DNA of 64,000 nucleotides from Glandiceps talaboti (taxonomy: Eukaryota > Hemichordata > Enteropneusta > Spengelidae). The stretch spans positions 11,897,046 to 11,961,045 of the forward strand of contig NC_135557.1 of assembly GCF_964340395.1 (NCBI RefSeq), given 5' to 3'. Both the position numbers and the translations under genes were made by a program. The notes under the pieces were generated by a model. The model saw only the letters and a program-made list of their open reading frames with translations. It had not been told where the DNA came from and did no database searches. The first letter of the stretch is position 1. Every line of letters starts with the position of its first letter. Positions 37,137-57,240 of this stretch are shown piece by piece.

Positions 37137-38390
37137 CATATATAGATATATACAAAGAGACATCGATAGACAAAGCATAGAGGCACAGAAAAAGAAACAG
37201 AGAAACAGACAGTGTTATAGATAGAGACGGACAGATAAAGACAGAAATGGAGAGAGATGAAATGGGGGTGGGGGGCATGTATTTGTAATAGTTTCCGGTA
37301 TTGGAAACACTAAAAAGAGTGTTAAGTGAAACAGCAATAAAACGTATTTTACGAGCAATGATAGCATTATGACAAAAGTTGTACAATTGTCAGCAAAATG
37401 ACCTCTAAACATATTATTTATGAGGTGGTTCCAACCCTAGGAAGAAGTAAAAACAAAATACTGAGGACATTTCAAGTCTTTTGAAATGTCTCCTATATTA
37501 AATTTGTGTTTTTCAAAATGATATTTTAGTAAATGTGGTGTTATCATAGGAGATGTTTTCGTCAAATTCTAGAAAGAGAAATTTCGATAAATTGCGAATG
37601 AGGTGTCAAGTATAGTATGGTCTTTTTTTTTTTTTTTTTTTTCTTTTTTTTTATACAGATTTTGAGTTATATATATACCTAGTTGTTATTTTATCTCACA
37701 AAAATATTATGTAAGTTGATTACAGTAATAAATGCAATTGTGCTGAAATGACAAATAAGTGTGACTGGACTTAATTACCCCCTAAGACTGATTGAATACT
37801 ATATTCAAAGCACCAGAATTGTCTGAAAACCCGTTGACTTGTAGATCGATTTGATAGATATACGTAGAGGATGTAAATAACTATCGGATAAGTGGGTTTG
37901 TTACGTCACCGTAGAACTCACCACGGTGTATTTGTATTTCTACAGTAATTACAACTTTTTATCGTAGCCAGCCTGGTTCGGTCATATATTGTTTCACACG
38001 TCTGTAGCTTGTGTTACGTCTATTGCACCATACGTTACAGGAGAGATGAAGTTGCTTTGGTGCAATGATAGCATTGTGACATATAATTATGTCATGTCGC
38101 ATGAGTGAGCCCTCACCCCCACCCCCACCCCACCCCGCGCGAACATAGTACATGGCGTTTTATGGGGAGGCGCAAAGTAAATCTTGGGGCAAGCAACAGG
38201 TTCATTGTGATATGTTGTGAGATTCTCTCTTTTAAACGTGATATGTGACTAAAGAGGGGGGGGGGGGGTATTATGTTGGTGCTTAAAGTGAAACACATTC
38301 CAAAGAGCGTGCCTTAGTTTAATCTCTATTGCCTACTTCTTGAATGTTATCAGGACAGGGCAAGACTAGTTACATTTCCAGTAACTGAGG
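37137..38390. other. Non-genic stretch
   Basis: A T run lies at 37622-37652, CCCCA repeats at 38113-38135 and a G run near 38257-38268. No gene recognised. Confidence 0.5.
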
Positions 38391-38500
38391 CCTAATTTTA
38401 AAAAATTGTGTTGTTCCGGTTACGCTCAGTTTTAGAATTGATGGGGTAGGTACATTTTTTATTTTATTTTACTATCTGTTTTTCTGTGTGAGTGTCTATT
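38385..38500 (+). mobile_element. MITE-like repeat, copy 3 (5' end only)
   Basis: GAGGCCTAATTTTAAAAAATT and GTTCCGGTTACGCTCAG, then GGGGTAGGTACATTTTTTATT and GTGAGTGTCTATTCAG, as in the other copies; the second half is missing. Confidence 0.65.
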
Positions 38501-39040
38501 CAGTTTTTTATCTCTGCAAAAACAAAGAAATGATACACATTTGACAAGGTGGTAACTGTTGATTGTAGCTGGTTTCTATCTATCAGTTGTAATTTGGGCC
38601 ATAAAACAGTAGGCATTCAGTTTGAATTTCTTATCTGGGGTTAGCACTTTCAATGTAACAATTCCTCTACCGTCATTGATCAGGTCTTCACTATGTTCAC
38701 ACATGAAATAAAATAGGCATGTATCTGATCAAGCATTGTATATTGGCTTCAGGAATATCATTGTTGATTAATGTTATTGAGACTATAGGCAACAATGGGA
38801 CATCATCAACTCTCACATCGTGTGTTTCTGCTGCACTGGTGTAATTGAAAGTATCCCATAATACTAAGTAACCATCCATGAAACCATCACCCCAACTAAA
38901 TTTATGAAATAACCGAGTGAAGTTTACAAAACCAACACTTGAACTGGCGAGATTCGTCAAATTGAAATAATCGCAGAACACTAAACCTACCAGCTTTAGC
39001 ACTGTTATATTTTAGTTGTTTGGTTCGTTGGCAGGTTGGC
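38501..39040. other. Non-genic stretch with an orphan minus-strand frame
   Basis: A 101-codon minus-strand frame (39002-38697) has protein-like composition but no motif I can name; see the rejected list. Confidence 0.35.
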
Positions 39041-39046
39041 TGGCTG

Positions 39047-39159
39047 CTCAATTGATTGATTGATTGGTTGGTTGGTTGGTTGGTTGGTTGGTTGGTTGGT
39101 TGGTTGGTTGGTTGGTTGGTTGGTTGGTTGGTTGGTTGGTTGGTTGGTTGGTTGATTGG

Positions 39160-39228
<69 letters not shown>

Positions 39229-39262
39229 ATCGATCGATCGATCGATCGATCGATCGATTGAT
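39047..39262. repeat. (GGTT)n-(GATT)n-(GATC)n compound microsatellite
   Basis: GGTT array to about 39152, GATT array to about 39226, then self-complementary (ATCG)n at 39231-39258. Confidence 0.95.
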
Positions 39263-40020
39263 TGGATGAATGATTGCGTGATCCTAGGGAACTCTCACAC
39301 CAGATGTGTACATCTCCATGACTGTTACAGCGTGTGGGAGTGCTGTATAAGCTCCTTCAAACTTTGAAATATGGGTTCTTTATAAGATTTAATAAAATCC
39401 TGAAGTAAATTTCAATAAAGTTTTGGAAAACACATATTAAACCTAGTATTCATATAAAGCAATGGATAGTTGGGGAATTATAGACACAGGTAGATAAGTA
39501 CACAAATGTAACAGTCTCTGTACATGAAACGGTCATTACATGTAATATATATAATACAAATCTGCAACCGAGTCAAATATTGCCGAGGCTGATTTTCATT
39601 CAGAGGGTCTCTCCCCTTTCTGCACATCGGATTTCCAATTCCCCCTGTTCTCTCCACCCACGTTTTTTTTCTTCTTCTGAACCCCTCCCTTGTACAGTCA
39701 GTCATATTTGTCTGTGATTCAGGTCATTCCCTAAGCAATTACTGGTATCAATACATCTCGTAAAATGAACCCCGACTATCTTTAGGTCTCAGTGATAAAG
39801 CAGCGTTTGCGATATTCGATAGAATTATTTGATTGTGAGCGAGGGTCGAAGTAAACCATGGGTTTCGTTACATGTACAACTTCCGAAATGTGTAGTTTCA
39901 ATCCATAAAGCCATCCCACTGTTTCCTTGAAATACAATACGTTCTCCTAGGCCTAGTTCCAATCCCGGGGGACGGTACCAGTGAACATCTCTGGGAGGTG
40001 TGTGTGGCCAGTGCTGGAAA
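39263..40020. other. Non-genic stretch
   Basis: Nothing recognised. Confidence 0.5.
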
Positions 40021-40024
40021 CTCC

Positions 40025-40343
40025 AGATTCCATTTTAGACCCACTTTGACCAAAAATCAATACCCCATTTTAGACCATTACAGGTTTTTAAAAGATGAAA
40101 GTTTAGACCTAAATATATTTTCCTTAGGAGGCAATGGCAGTTATGATTTGGTAAAGGACAATGGACCACATTTTAGACCAAGCAAAATACAAAATAATGG
40201 AAAGTTGACCCCATTTTAGACTCTTCAGGTCGAGAAAACAGACCCCATTTTAGACCAAAGGGCTAAAAAACGCACCACAAAAGGCGGCACATATACGTCG
40301 TATACTCAAATAACGGGAGTAGCCCCCCCCCCCCGGGGGGGGT
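40025..40343. repeat. Repeat with recurring ATTTTAGAC motif ending in a C11G8-type palindrome
   Basis: ATTTTAGAC, usually preceded by CCC or CA and followed by C, occurs five times (about 40033, 40067, 40172, 40213, 40246). The block ends in a long C run directly followed by a G run at 40323-40343. Probably an eroded dispersed element. Confidence 0.6.
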
Positions 40344-40426
40344 TCCAGTGCGGGAGTGACGATGGTCTTTTTGCCTGTCATCCATTCAAAATGTGTGGGA
40401 GGGTTATTAAATTATATTCCAATGAC

Positions 40427-40440
40427 TACGCATGCGTTGG
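40427..40440 (+). promoter_or_regulatory. NRF1-like site upstream of gene B
   Basis: TACGCATGCGTTGG, about 90 bp before the gene B ATG, resembles the site upstream of gene A. No clear TATA box is visible between it and the ATG. Confidence 0.4.
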
Positions 40441-40523
40441 TTTATCTACTTAAGGGTCATGTCCGTACAACGGTTCATCAATAGTATTTGGTTCACGAAT
40501 TTGACAAGCTGTGGACTGCCAAG

Positions 40524-48348
<7,825 letters not shown>

Positions 48349-48870
48349 GTTGTGAACAGATCTAGACGTGTACCCTAATATCTCTAACCTTTGAGTAACA
48401 GTCGGTGTAAATGAAAATTATGTTCGTCATCCCCAGCTAATTATGGACCGGACTAATCACAAACAGGGCTGGTGGTACACATTTGTTTGCAGAATGCAGG
48501 GTCTTTAATCGCCAAAGCATGTGCATTTATATGACGATATCTTTCCAATACTTAAAGTAGAGTGTGCCTTGGGGGAATGATTTGTTAAACTGTTTCTGTT
48601 ACCTTGTTCAAGAAACCACAATCCCAAATCAAGTAAAGAAATAAGGGTACACCATGCAAACGTTTTTGAATAGAGGTCAAACTTATATCGAAATTCAGTT
48701 GCCATTTTAGAATCCATTGTGATTGCCTAATACTACGTTCAATTTAACTGCATAGATAAATAACAGATTGGCGATTTCTTTTAAAACAAAACGGTGAATT
48801 TCTAAATTTCTTATTTTGTTTTGAAAGGACAAGGAACAGGCTCATATATAGCAACGTTTGCGGATAATTT
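48349..48870. other. Region 3' of gene B
   Basis: No canonical AATAAA close to the gene B stop; nothing else recognised. Confidence 0.5.
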
Positions 48871-48981
48871 ACATTATATGAAAAGTCATATTTGACCATG
48901 TCTTTCCACCGGGGTAAATCTTGAGCAGAGGATGTGTAAATGTGGTGAGTATGAGACAAAGTTCCACCTTTGACGTAATTT
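48871..48981 (-). repeat. ~108-bp inverted repeat, right copy
   Basis: Inverted partner of 43121-43228; the two copies bracket exons 2-4 of gene B. Confidence 0.8.
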
Positions 48982-50414
48982 ACCCCCGGTGATTTCTCCC
49001 TTAGGGGCTGTAGACAGTCAAAAGTGGTATTGCGTCTTGTACTACCCCTGGACAGAGATGGTGGTTAGGTGGGTCACAGGTAGGGTAAAGGTTAGTCTAT
49101 CAGCTAGCCCTCGGATGTTCTTCCGATAAAATACGACACACAGCCAAACAACGCTATCGAGGAAGCCCTCACATGCGAACTTCGTTCGCTTATAGTTATA
49201 GCATCGAAAGAAAGCCCGAACGTCTAGCAGCAAGACTAGGTAAAGGTGGGCAAATTGGCCTTTTCGTGTAGGGTTACAAACTGTTATTTCCAGGGGAAGG
49301 TGATCCTCTGGGTACATTGCACTCTACTTTAAGTATACATAATATCCTCAGATTATATTCACACAAGTTAATAATTTATCGCTGGTATTGTCTACAGTTT
49401 AAGGATTTTGAAATGAATTAAAATTAGATCCAGCAAGTTAGTGAAACATAGTCTACAAATTGTAATCCATGATTATACCTGGAATCACAATAGTTTTCAA
49501 ACTCAAGTATAGAGGGTTATATTGGCTTTGATAGTGTAACTTGGCATTGACTAGTGACCAATAGATTTTGCATAGAGCTTACATTAGTCGCAATCTGTTT
49601 TCCTTAGGGTACTATTTACATGTAGCACGGGAGTCCCACTGGTGGTTTGTTTTGACTATTGAAAAAAATATGTATCTGACAATGTGATGTGTTATAAAAT
49701 ACTCATTGTCTGACCTTGTACTGGCACTAGTAGATTTCATATTACTCTTCGTGCCGTTATGCAGCAACGGCTCACAGCATGATAACCCAAACAGATGTCT
49801 GCTACTACTAGCGCCCTCATAGCCAGGCAACAAGTATGTAAAGGAACAATCTTTACAGAAGTATGCGAAAGTATACACGCACATGTGTGTTTTATAGAGT
49901 GATATGTGTACCTTAATGCATCCTGGCATAAGGACCGGCTCGTTTACCAATGTGAGAAAATTCGTAATATTCCATAAGCATAGATTTTTTTGCAATTTCA
50001 AAGACAATGAGGCGAGATGAGAAAGTGAGACGAGATGCAAAAAAAAGAACTATTTAGTAAGAGTACTATTGCAATGCTGCTAATATCATCTAGTGATGTG
50101 GTCTAATTACAGGAATTTAGATCCGGTTGCATACTTCTCAAATTGTGATGGATTGTTGTTTTGTCAGCTCTTTTATGGCATCATATGAGAACTTCCATTG
50201 TGAAATTAAAGATTCTGTAATAGTCAAATTTACTGAACATGGAATTCATACTCGAGACATTTGTTTATATGCCGATTATTAAACAGATATGAATGGATGC
50301 AGTAAACTTTGGTTGTGTAGTAGTCGTCTGTGTTTGATTGGAGATAAAATTCATATCCTTATCAGGTTGATAGTGTATTTAGGAGGCAAAGCTACGTTTA
50401 GTGTGTTACTAAAC
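48982..50414. other. Non-genic stretch
   Basis: The 142-codon minus-strand frame at 49612-50040 has no motif and no splice context that supports it. Confidence 0.45.
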
Positions 50415-50417
50415 GTA

Positions 50418-50447
50418 GAGAGAGAGAGAGAGACGGACGGACGGACG

Positions 50448-50508
<61 letters not shown>
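50418..50508. repeat. GA-GGAC-CAGA microsatellite
   Basis: (GA)n, (GGAC)n, then (CAGA)n in one four-base register. Confidence 0.95.
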
Positions 50509-50509
<1 letters not shown>

Positions 50510-50584
50510 GATGCAGGCTCACAGACAAACTCAGAGAATTCCAGTTAATATATTCAAAACTATGTCGTAAAGTCGTATCACCTT

Positions 50585-50692
50585 GTATGGTGCGCCCTCA
50601 TCTGTAACTAGTCTAGCCGGTCAATGCAAGCAACGATGTCTTCAGTACCTCAGCTCAATTTTACCGATGAGGGCGTGCCATATAAAGATAAC
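50585..50692. repeat. Hairpin-forming repeat, third related copy
   Basis: CCTTGTATGGTGCGCCCTCAT near 50581 and GATGAGGGCGTGCCATATAA near 50667 are inverted arms of about 22 bp around a 65-bp loop. The CGCCCTCA arm core is shared with the hairpins at 12935 and 36382. Confidence 0.55.
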
Positions 50693-52060
50693 TTGGTGTC
50701 AGCGATCAAGAGCCAGGGTACATACCCGGTTGGAAAACATGGTCACACTGGAGATAATATTAACAGACAAAGCCAATGAGACTGCGAGAGAAATATACCA
50801 GCCCATACTTAGAAACGTCCAGTATTTCTCATAAATGCTCTTAGGTCAGCCAAGACGCAAGATTTGTGGTTTGCTTGCATTTCAAGAGTACTATATGGTA
50901 CTTTTAATTCTACAAAAGTTTAAAATAAATAACAATATAAAGAAAAATAGCAAACAATAAGTCATAACTTAGATCATAGTGTAATGTCATAAATTTATCA
51001 ATTATTTCGCTTTTATAGACAATAACAACGTTTACAATAGATATATTTGTAGCAATGGCTACTAGTCAGGTGAATAAAGATGTTGGAACTGCCTTGTAAA
51101 ATCTTGAGAGAGAAACATATCACGTGATGTTAAGTTTGTATTGTCATTTAAATTATATAGTACATGTCTATCGTTGATATCACTTTACAAAAAAGTTCAC
51201 CAGAGGTCATCTCCCCATTTGCAGTTTCCATACTGTTCTTACCACGTTTATATACCTCGATTACGATCCTCTGCAAGGGGTGCAATCACTACACTCGGAG
51301 GTCACTCGGGGTCATGCAATCAAACACCAAAGACGCACACGACGACTCTCGATGAATAAGGAAGGTGAACCCTGGTCATTTCAATTCTCACCCGACGTCT
51401 GAAGGCTCGCCAACTCTGTTCCAGGGGTCATCGTCACTTAATGCAGTACTAGTAGATACACACTCTAAATGGCTCTTGAGGTGTCAGAATTCGCCAAAAT
51501 CTATGCACCGAGTCTTTCTATGAAATTGCTCTGATTGCCTATTCTTAGAACCCAGAATCCCCCTCGTTAACATTACAAGTCGTATGGAACAGCGCCATCT
51601 ACGACCACTTTACAATAGCCTTGCATTAGACTATTTATGAAACCAGTGTGTATTTAGCGAGGCGAAACAGTCGTCTTTTGTTGGCACCGTACTCGTCTAT
51701 CAGTGAAATTAACAAAAAGCTAAGTTTAGAATGAAACAAACTTTATATTAGGATCATGTGCACGATCCTATTTTATCATACAATATCTTGTGTTTCATTT
51801 TCTGTCGCCACTCGGTAGTAAGCTGGGGGGCGGGTGGAAGGCAAAAGGTCGAGGTAGTGCTCCTGCCCTATTGATACGTCTTGCATGCCTACGACTACAC
51901 TGTGTTGCAGAAACAGTTTTGTATATAGCAAGTTTGTTTCTTTGTTTGTTTCTTTGAAGGGCGCTCATAAATACTTATTCAATTACAAGTTTCTATATAC
52001 ATTCTATTTCCTCATTGTTCTTGTTTACTTTGAAAAAACACTCCTTTCCAGGTATTTAGT
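50693..52060. other. Non-genic stretch upstream of gene C
   Basis: Nothing recognised. Confidence 0.5.
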
Positions 52061-52064
52061 TCTT

Positions 52065-52078
52065 GCGCTTGCGCAATA
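52065..52078 (+). promoter_or_regulatory. NRF1-like site upstream of gene C
   Basis: TTGCGCTTGCGCAA, one change from a perfect NRF1 palindrome, about 150 bp before the gene C ATG. Confidence 0.45.
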
Positions 52079-52225
52079 ATGACATACCTTTGTTTACTTT
52101 TGAAGTTGGAAATCATTTGCTTTCGTTTTTTCACTCAGTACAGAGACCATATTGAACAATAACATTGCTTTGATTTCGAACACATCGTTGTACATTTTGT
52201 ACTATACGTATACGGTGAAACAAAG

Positions 52226-54970
52226 ATGATTCAAATGAAGCTATTCACCCTGTATACTTTAGCGTTACTTGGTAAGTATCTGTACATAGCGTAGTGGGTT
52301 GACGCACACGATTAGTAGTCGGGAGTTCATGGCTTGTGACTTCGAATCCGGCTGGCAACAGTTGGTTTTTCTGTGACTGACCCAAACCCTGGGTGAGTGT
52401 TCTACAGACTCGATGGGTACGCTGTTACACTCAAACGTGTCTCTCTCACAAGACGAGTGCGATTTTTTTTTTTTTTTTTTTGGGGGGGGGAGAGACACCT
52501 GGAGTACAATGACTTGAAAAGTCAGGGAAGATTGCGCACACGGAGCCCACAGGCTTTATGTTTGCCGGTATCTGTACATGTACATTTTGGGCCTTAAAAT
52601 ATTCGTTCGAGAAAACAGTATTGAAAACTGAATCAAATTATATCCCCATAGTTCAAAATATCTTGTTTGGAATCTGATTTGATTTGATTGGCAAAAAATA
52701 CGAAGTTGACCAACTTTACTCTGTTATCTATCACAGGCTTTACGACTGCACATGACTATGACGTCCAGCCAAAACGTGAAGTAGAAATTCAGTATATCAC
52801 AGACAAGGTTCAAAGAGCGTTTGTCGAGCAACCCACCGTGTACAAAGCAAGTACTTGTAAGAAGCACATTGGTGATACTGTCAATATTACAGTTACCCTA
52901 TTTAGCAATCCACTTTGGTCTCCACTGCCAGGTGTTGTCTATTTCTATGTTGTAGATGCTGAGGATAAGGTATGTATGTATGTATGTATGTATGTATGTA
53001 TGCATGCATGCATGCATGCATGCATGCATGTATGTATGTATGTATGTATGTATGTGTGTGTATGTATGTATGTATGTATGTATGTATGTATGTATGTATG
53101 TATCCACGCATGTATGTATGTATGTATGTATGTATGTATGTATGTATGTATGTATGTATGTATGTATGTATGTATGTATGTTATTCATTTACATTTAGGC
53201 ATGATTTGTATCTTACAGGACTCTAGTAAAGCTCTTTGCACCAATCATGAAGTTGGTAAACCAACTGTACCATACTGCACCGTACCTAATTGGAATTCCT
53301 CAAATGATCTATTTGTTTATGCAAGAGCTGGGTACGTCCAGGATGTATCATTCGGTTTGTCCGTCGAATTTATCCCAAAGACAGAGGTAACAGACAATTA
53401 TAGAAACTCAGAAAATATTAAGATATACTAAATAATTTCACGATAAGCTTTGTCCATCTATATACATGTACATTCATCGTCATGGTATCATACACATTTG
53501 AATATGCACAGAAATGTTATCTATCTTTCCAGACAACCTTTATTCATTAACTTGTATATTATCTGAAAATATTGTTACAGCGCATTGCATGTTACTGTTC
53601 ACTGACTCTGTTTGATAAAAGCACACAGAAACCTATGAGAAATTGCACGTTCTACACCTTAAGCTAGCAAAATCACCATTTCATTTAATTTTGTAACTAG
53701 GCTCTATGAAATAGTTTTACTCAATCTTAAAACGTCTTGAAGCTAGACACAGACACTCAGGCACCAGTGTTTTTTGAGGTCTACATTTAATTTGATGCCT
53801 GCATGATGACATATTAATTCATTTGATTTAGACAAAATGTAGCATAAAACTGTATTCATTCAGTTTTTGTTATCTTACCCTATAGCATGTATAGCTTCCT
53901 ATAGACAGTGAATTCCACAAAACTGTGCAGCTTTTCTGTTTGATACAACCATGAAAATACCGACAAGAAACTATGCATACGCCACACTTCAATAGCAAGG
54001 TCGCATATTTTTTTGCTACATTTAGTCTAAATGAAATAAACCGTTTAATGTATTGCAACTCCATGCAGACATTCGGGTGCCAATGTTTTTCTTAGTCAAT
54101 GTTTGTCCCAAGCACCCGCGAAGAAGGTTGCGTAAAATAATCCGTTGTGGTACATGGTGTTCATTTTATATCTGTGGTTGGCATGTGTAGTTCACTTCAC
54201 TTTATATTAGCAAGAAATTGTACTCATTCAATGTTGATATTTTAAATGTAGCATGTTCATTTTTTTAATGGTTTCTGCGTGGTTGTATCAGCAGCAAAGC
54301 TGCACCGGCGGTATTGTGAAATGGGTTATGTTAGGTTGAGTGGGCTTTGCCCGGTAACTTCAAAACACTGTGCCTGCAAGAGTGAGTGACAGTGAAACGA
54401 TTGTTCGAAATGGAACAATTTTAGCCAAGAGATAAATATCTATTCTTTAGCCGTGCTTTTCAAGAGTGTTGGTTCATTGGAATCCTGTATTTTTCTTATA
54501 TTATATTCTTATTGCAGGGTAAAACTGGAATGACATTGACGAAACCACGTGACCAGACAGTAAGATTCCAACCAACTCAGAATGGTGCCCTGGTCTACTT
54601 GAACCAGATAGCCGAGATCTTCACCGATGTCTCCTTGGTGTATGGTACAAGCGTTGAGTTGAAAGTACCATTCTGTCCTGATTCAAGAACCACTTCTTCA
54701 TACGAAATAGTATCAAGTGTAATCGGTAGTGAAGTCATGAGTTCCTTCACTCAGTACATTTGTGATACTCCTAACTGTACCCTGGATTCTCCCAATGTTA
54801 TCATTTACAACAGCACCCCTCTTCGTATCAACGTCGCAACCATCAAAACGTCTTATCAAGAGTTTGCTACAATTTATGTCGTCGTGACTGGGTGGGGTGG
54901 GACATGGAATCCGGCTGCCAAGGAGATAATCGGCAAGTTCCGCTACTCTGCAAACATTTCGCCCATGTAA
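52226..54970 (+). CDS. Gene C: secreted two-domain protein, most diverged paralogue
   Basis: Exons 52226-52271, 52737-52969, 53219-53386 and 54518-54970 give 299 residues; phases 1,0,0 as in A and B. An alternative start is Met4 at 52235. The signal peptide is residues 1 to about 20 (MKLFTLYTLALLGFTTA). The Cys pattern is conserved (STCKKH, ALCTNH, PYCTV; PFCPDS, YICDTP, NCTL), as are GVVYFYVVDAE, DLFVYARAG and the GWGG turn with FRYSANISP at the end. The C-terminal SPGY of A and B is absent. Several NxS/T sequons are present. Intron 2 is only 249 bp, is almost entirely TATG repeat, has no in-frame stop and is divisible by three, so its retention would insert 83 codons of repeat peptide without breaking the frame. 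Function unknown; expected secreted. Confidence 0.85.
52282..52500 (+). mobile_element. tRNA-derived SINE in gene C intron 1
   Basis: TAGCGTAGTGGG at 52287-52298 fits the RNA polymerase III A box completely. ACTTCGAATCC at 52339-52349 fits the B box except for the first two bases, at normal distance. GATTAGTAGTCGGGAG lies between, as in an anticodon-arm remnant. A T run at 52463-52480 followed by G marks the probable end. This is a SINE head, not a working tRNA, because the arms no longer pair. Confidence 0.65.
52970..53181. repeat. TATG microsatellite at the intron 2 donor of gene C
   Basis: Starts at the first intron base (GTATGTATG), includes a CATG block at 53003-53026 and one CCACGC interruption at 53104, and ends 37 bp before the acceptor. 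Confidence 0.95.
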
Positions 54971-56248
54971 GGTCGCATAGCTCTAGCGCTATGTACACCG
55001 TGTACCAAGATCTGAAGCATGCATCGTCTGGCCGAAATCGTGTTTGTCACTTCGCTGCAATGAATTAGCTTTGGCATGATCTCACATGCCTCTCACATCT
55101 GACAATGCACGTCAAATGACACTTTCAAACGCACGTTGACTCACCTTTTCTCACATATCTTACAATGGAAAATCTTAAATTAATTGCTTTCATTCATTCA
55201 CGAAGACTTTATTTGCCAGTTTGGTTTTACTTGTGGGTCTCTGTCAACCTGTTTATCTATAATATAACATCGTTGATGTTTTCTTCGTGTAATAGCCTTT
55301 TCTTTCTTTTTTCTACAATACAACTTCCGATTTCATTTTTCCGACCATTTTTTTCGGGCGTTTTCTTTTTGTTTTATTCATAATTGTTTTCTTCTTTGAA
55401 ACATAGTATGGGACACGTACCTGTAGTGGGAATGGGAAGAATTCACTCTATTTCAGTATAAATTTCTTGCCAAAGTAAGCTCGACCATTTACAAAATTTT
55501 TTTTTTTTTTTTAAAGACCGAGTTGAACTTAAAGAGTACAGTCATCGCAATGTATTCGTCTTTCTCTCTGTATTGTCGTATTTACTTTATAACACTTTTA
55601 TGGATCACATAGGTATTGTTACCGACGATTATCTCGTCTTTGGCTTGAAGCAATCTCTTGGAGAAAAAGGGTAAAAAATAAAATAACATTCCGACCTACC
55701 TATCTTTTTTTCTGAAATCATATTATTGGAAATAATTATGTTTTTACCTCACCTTTAGAGTTGTTTGGTTTTCGTTTCTGTTTCAATAATATTTCCTCTG
55801 TTCCTGGTAAGCAATCACCAGTACTATGAAATATTGTGAAGTTTCAATTGGTTTACTTTGAAATCATGTATGTCCTTGACTCGGAAATGTTACCTCATGA
55901 TACAGCTTTTTGAGGGTCAAAGGTCGTTTCAATGATTGAAAATTGAACAATTTCATTTAGCTACAAAACTCCAACGCTTGTGACTTAAATGCTAATGGAC
56001 AATCTCTTGAGATGTTCAATGTTTGCTATATGATGCTGACTCAGACTGGACAATACTATCCGGTGTGTGTGGGGTGGGGTGGGGGTGGGGGATAGGGCAA
56101 CCAGCGTTCACTTGAATTGAAGGTGTCATGATGTGAACCCACAATTTTAAAGTAAAGAAAAAAGGCTGTAGTAGATTGTTGGTTGTCATTATTGTTCATC
56201 CCTCGCTCCCACGTGACTTTCTTAAAATTTGCCTGCAAAAGTTGCCAC

Positions 56249-56289
<41 letters not shown>

Positions 56290-57170
56290 GCAATCTTTTT
56301 CTGCTATGAGCTCAATGACAAATATATAGTGTAATAACATATCACATAATTGTGTGGATGATCGTCGTAAACCACAGCCTTTTTACACCACCGTCAACAG
56401 GCAGTGTCGCGGAAGAAATAACAGCTCTGGTGTCCGGAATGACTTGTGTGGCGCTACATGTACCTTCCCCCGACCAACTTGTTGTATGTGTGTGTGATTG
56501 TTTCACATGTGCAATTAAAAATTATTGAACACTAAAATGTATCAACACTGGTTCGAACTAACAAGATGAAAATTAAACGGAGTTACTTGAAAATGAAAGA
56601 AAAACGCACAAATACACGCCAACATACACCGGTAAGCACCCCCACCCACCCCCACACACATAACCACGTGCGTGTATCTAAGGGAAATTTCTCACTGCGG
56701 TCAGTTGAAAACATCTCATTTTAGTGAGTCACACACACGTATGACCTCGGTAAAGTATGCCGACAGACTGTGGGTTAAAAACTGGAGTCACGGTACTAGC
56801 CTCTCATCGCTTGTGGTGACAATGACTTGCATTCGTAGCTCTGTCAGGTAAATGAGACGGCTGCTCAATTTCACAACCAGGCATCGACTTGCTTAAGTTG
56901 TATGCGTAAATACCCGATGACTACTCGTTATTTTTAGAAAGCGTATGTATTATTTTAGCATGATATCAATGTGGGTGTCTGACCTTTGACTACAGTCTGG
57001 TAAAATTCCCCTTTTGCTTTCAATTCTTTTGTTCCATTCTTCAGAAAATATAAAGTACATTACATTGTCTTCCTTTATAAGGATGATGACATTTATAACA
57101 CGTGCTTGTTATTCGCTTACGCTACTTGGGAATTCCCCTGATCTTGTAAGACGGATTTCTCCGAAGTGGG
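54971..57170. other. Non-genic stretch after gene C
   Basis: Runs of G/T at 56065-56090 and (GT)n at 56252-56287; otherwise nothing recognised. Confidence 0.5.
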
Positions 57171-57177
57171 CGGTCGG

Positions 57178-57240
57178 AATGCGCATGCGCTCTTTGTCAT
57201 TTGTATAAATACAAGACTGCCCTACAGAGCGATAGTCTGA
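57178..57240 (+). promoter_or_regulatory. Promoter-like site: NRF1 palindrome plus TATA box
   Basis: GCGCATGCGC at about 57181-57190 is a perfect NRF1 core and GTATAAATAC at about 57203-57212 a good TATA box, the same pair and order as upstream of gene A. No matching exon of the gene A-C family was found downstream in the window. Confidence 0.4.

Noticed and set aside
38697-39002. 101-codon minus-strand frame with protein-like composition ([23 protein letters not shown])
   Set aside because: No family recognised, weak acceptor context and no neighbouring exon on that strand; kept only as a possibility to test with RNA-seq.
49612-50040. 142-codon minus-strand frame
   Set aside because: No conserved motif, no splice or promoter support; chance open frame is more likely.
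52282-52352. tRNA gene
   Set aside because: A and B boxes are present but acceptor and anticodon arms do not pair, so this is a SINE head and not a tRNA.
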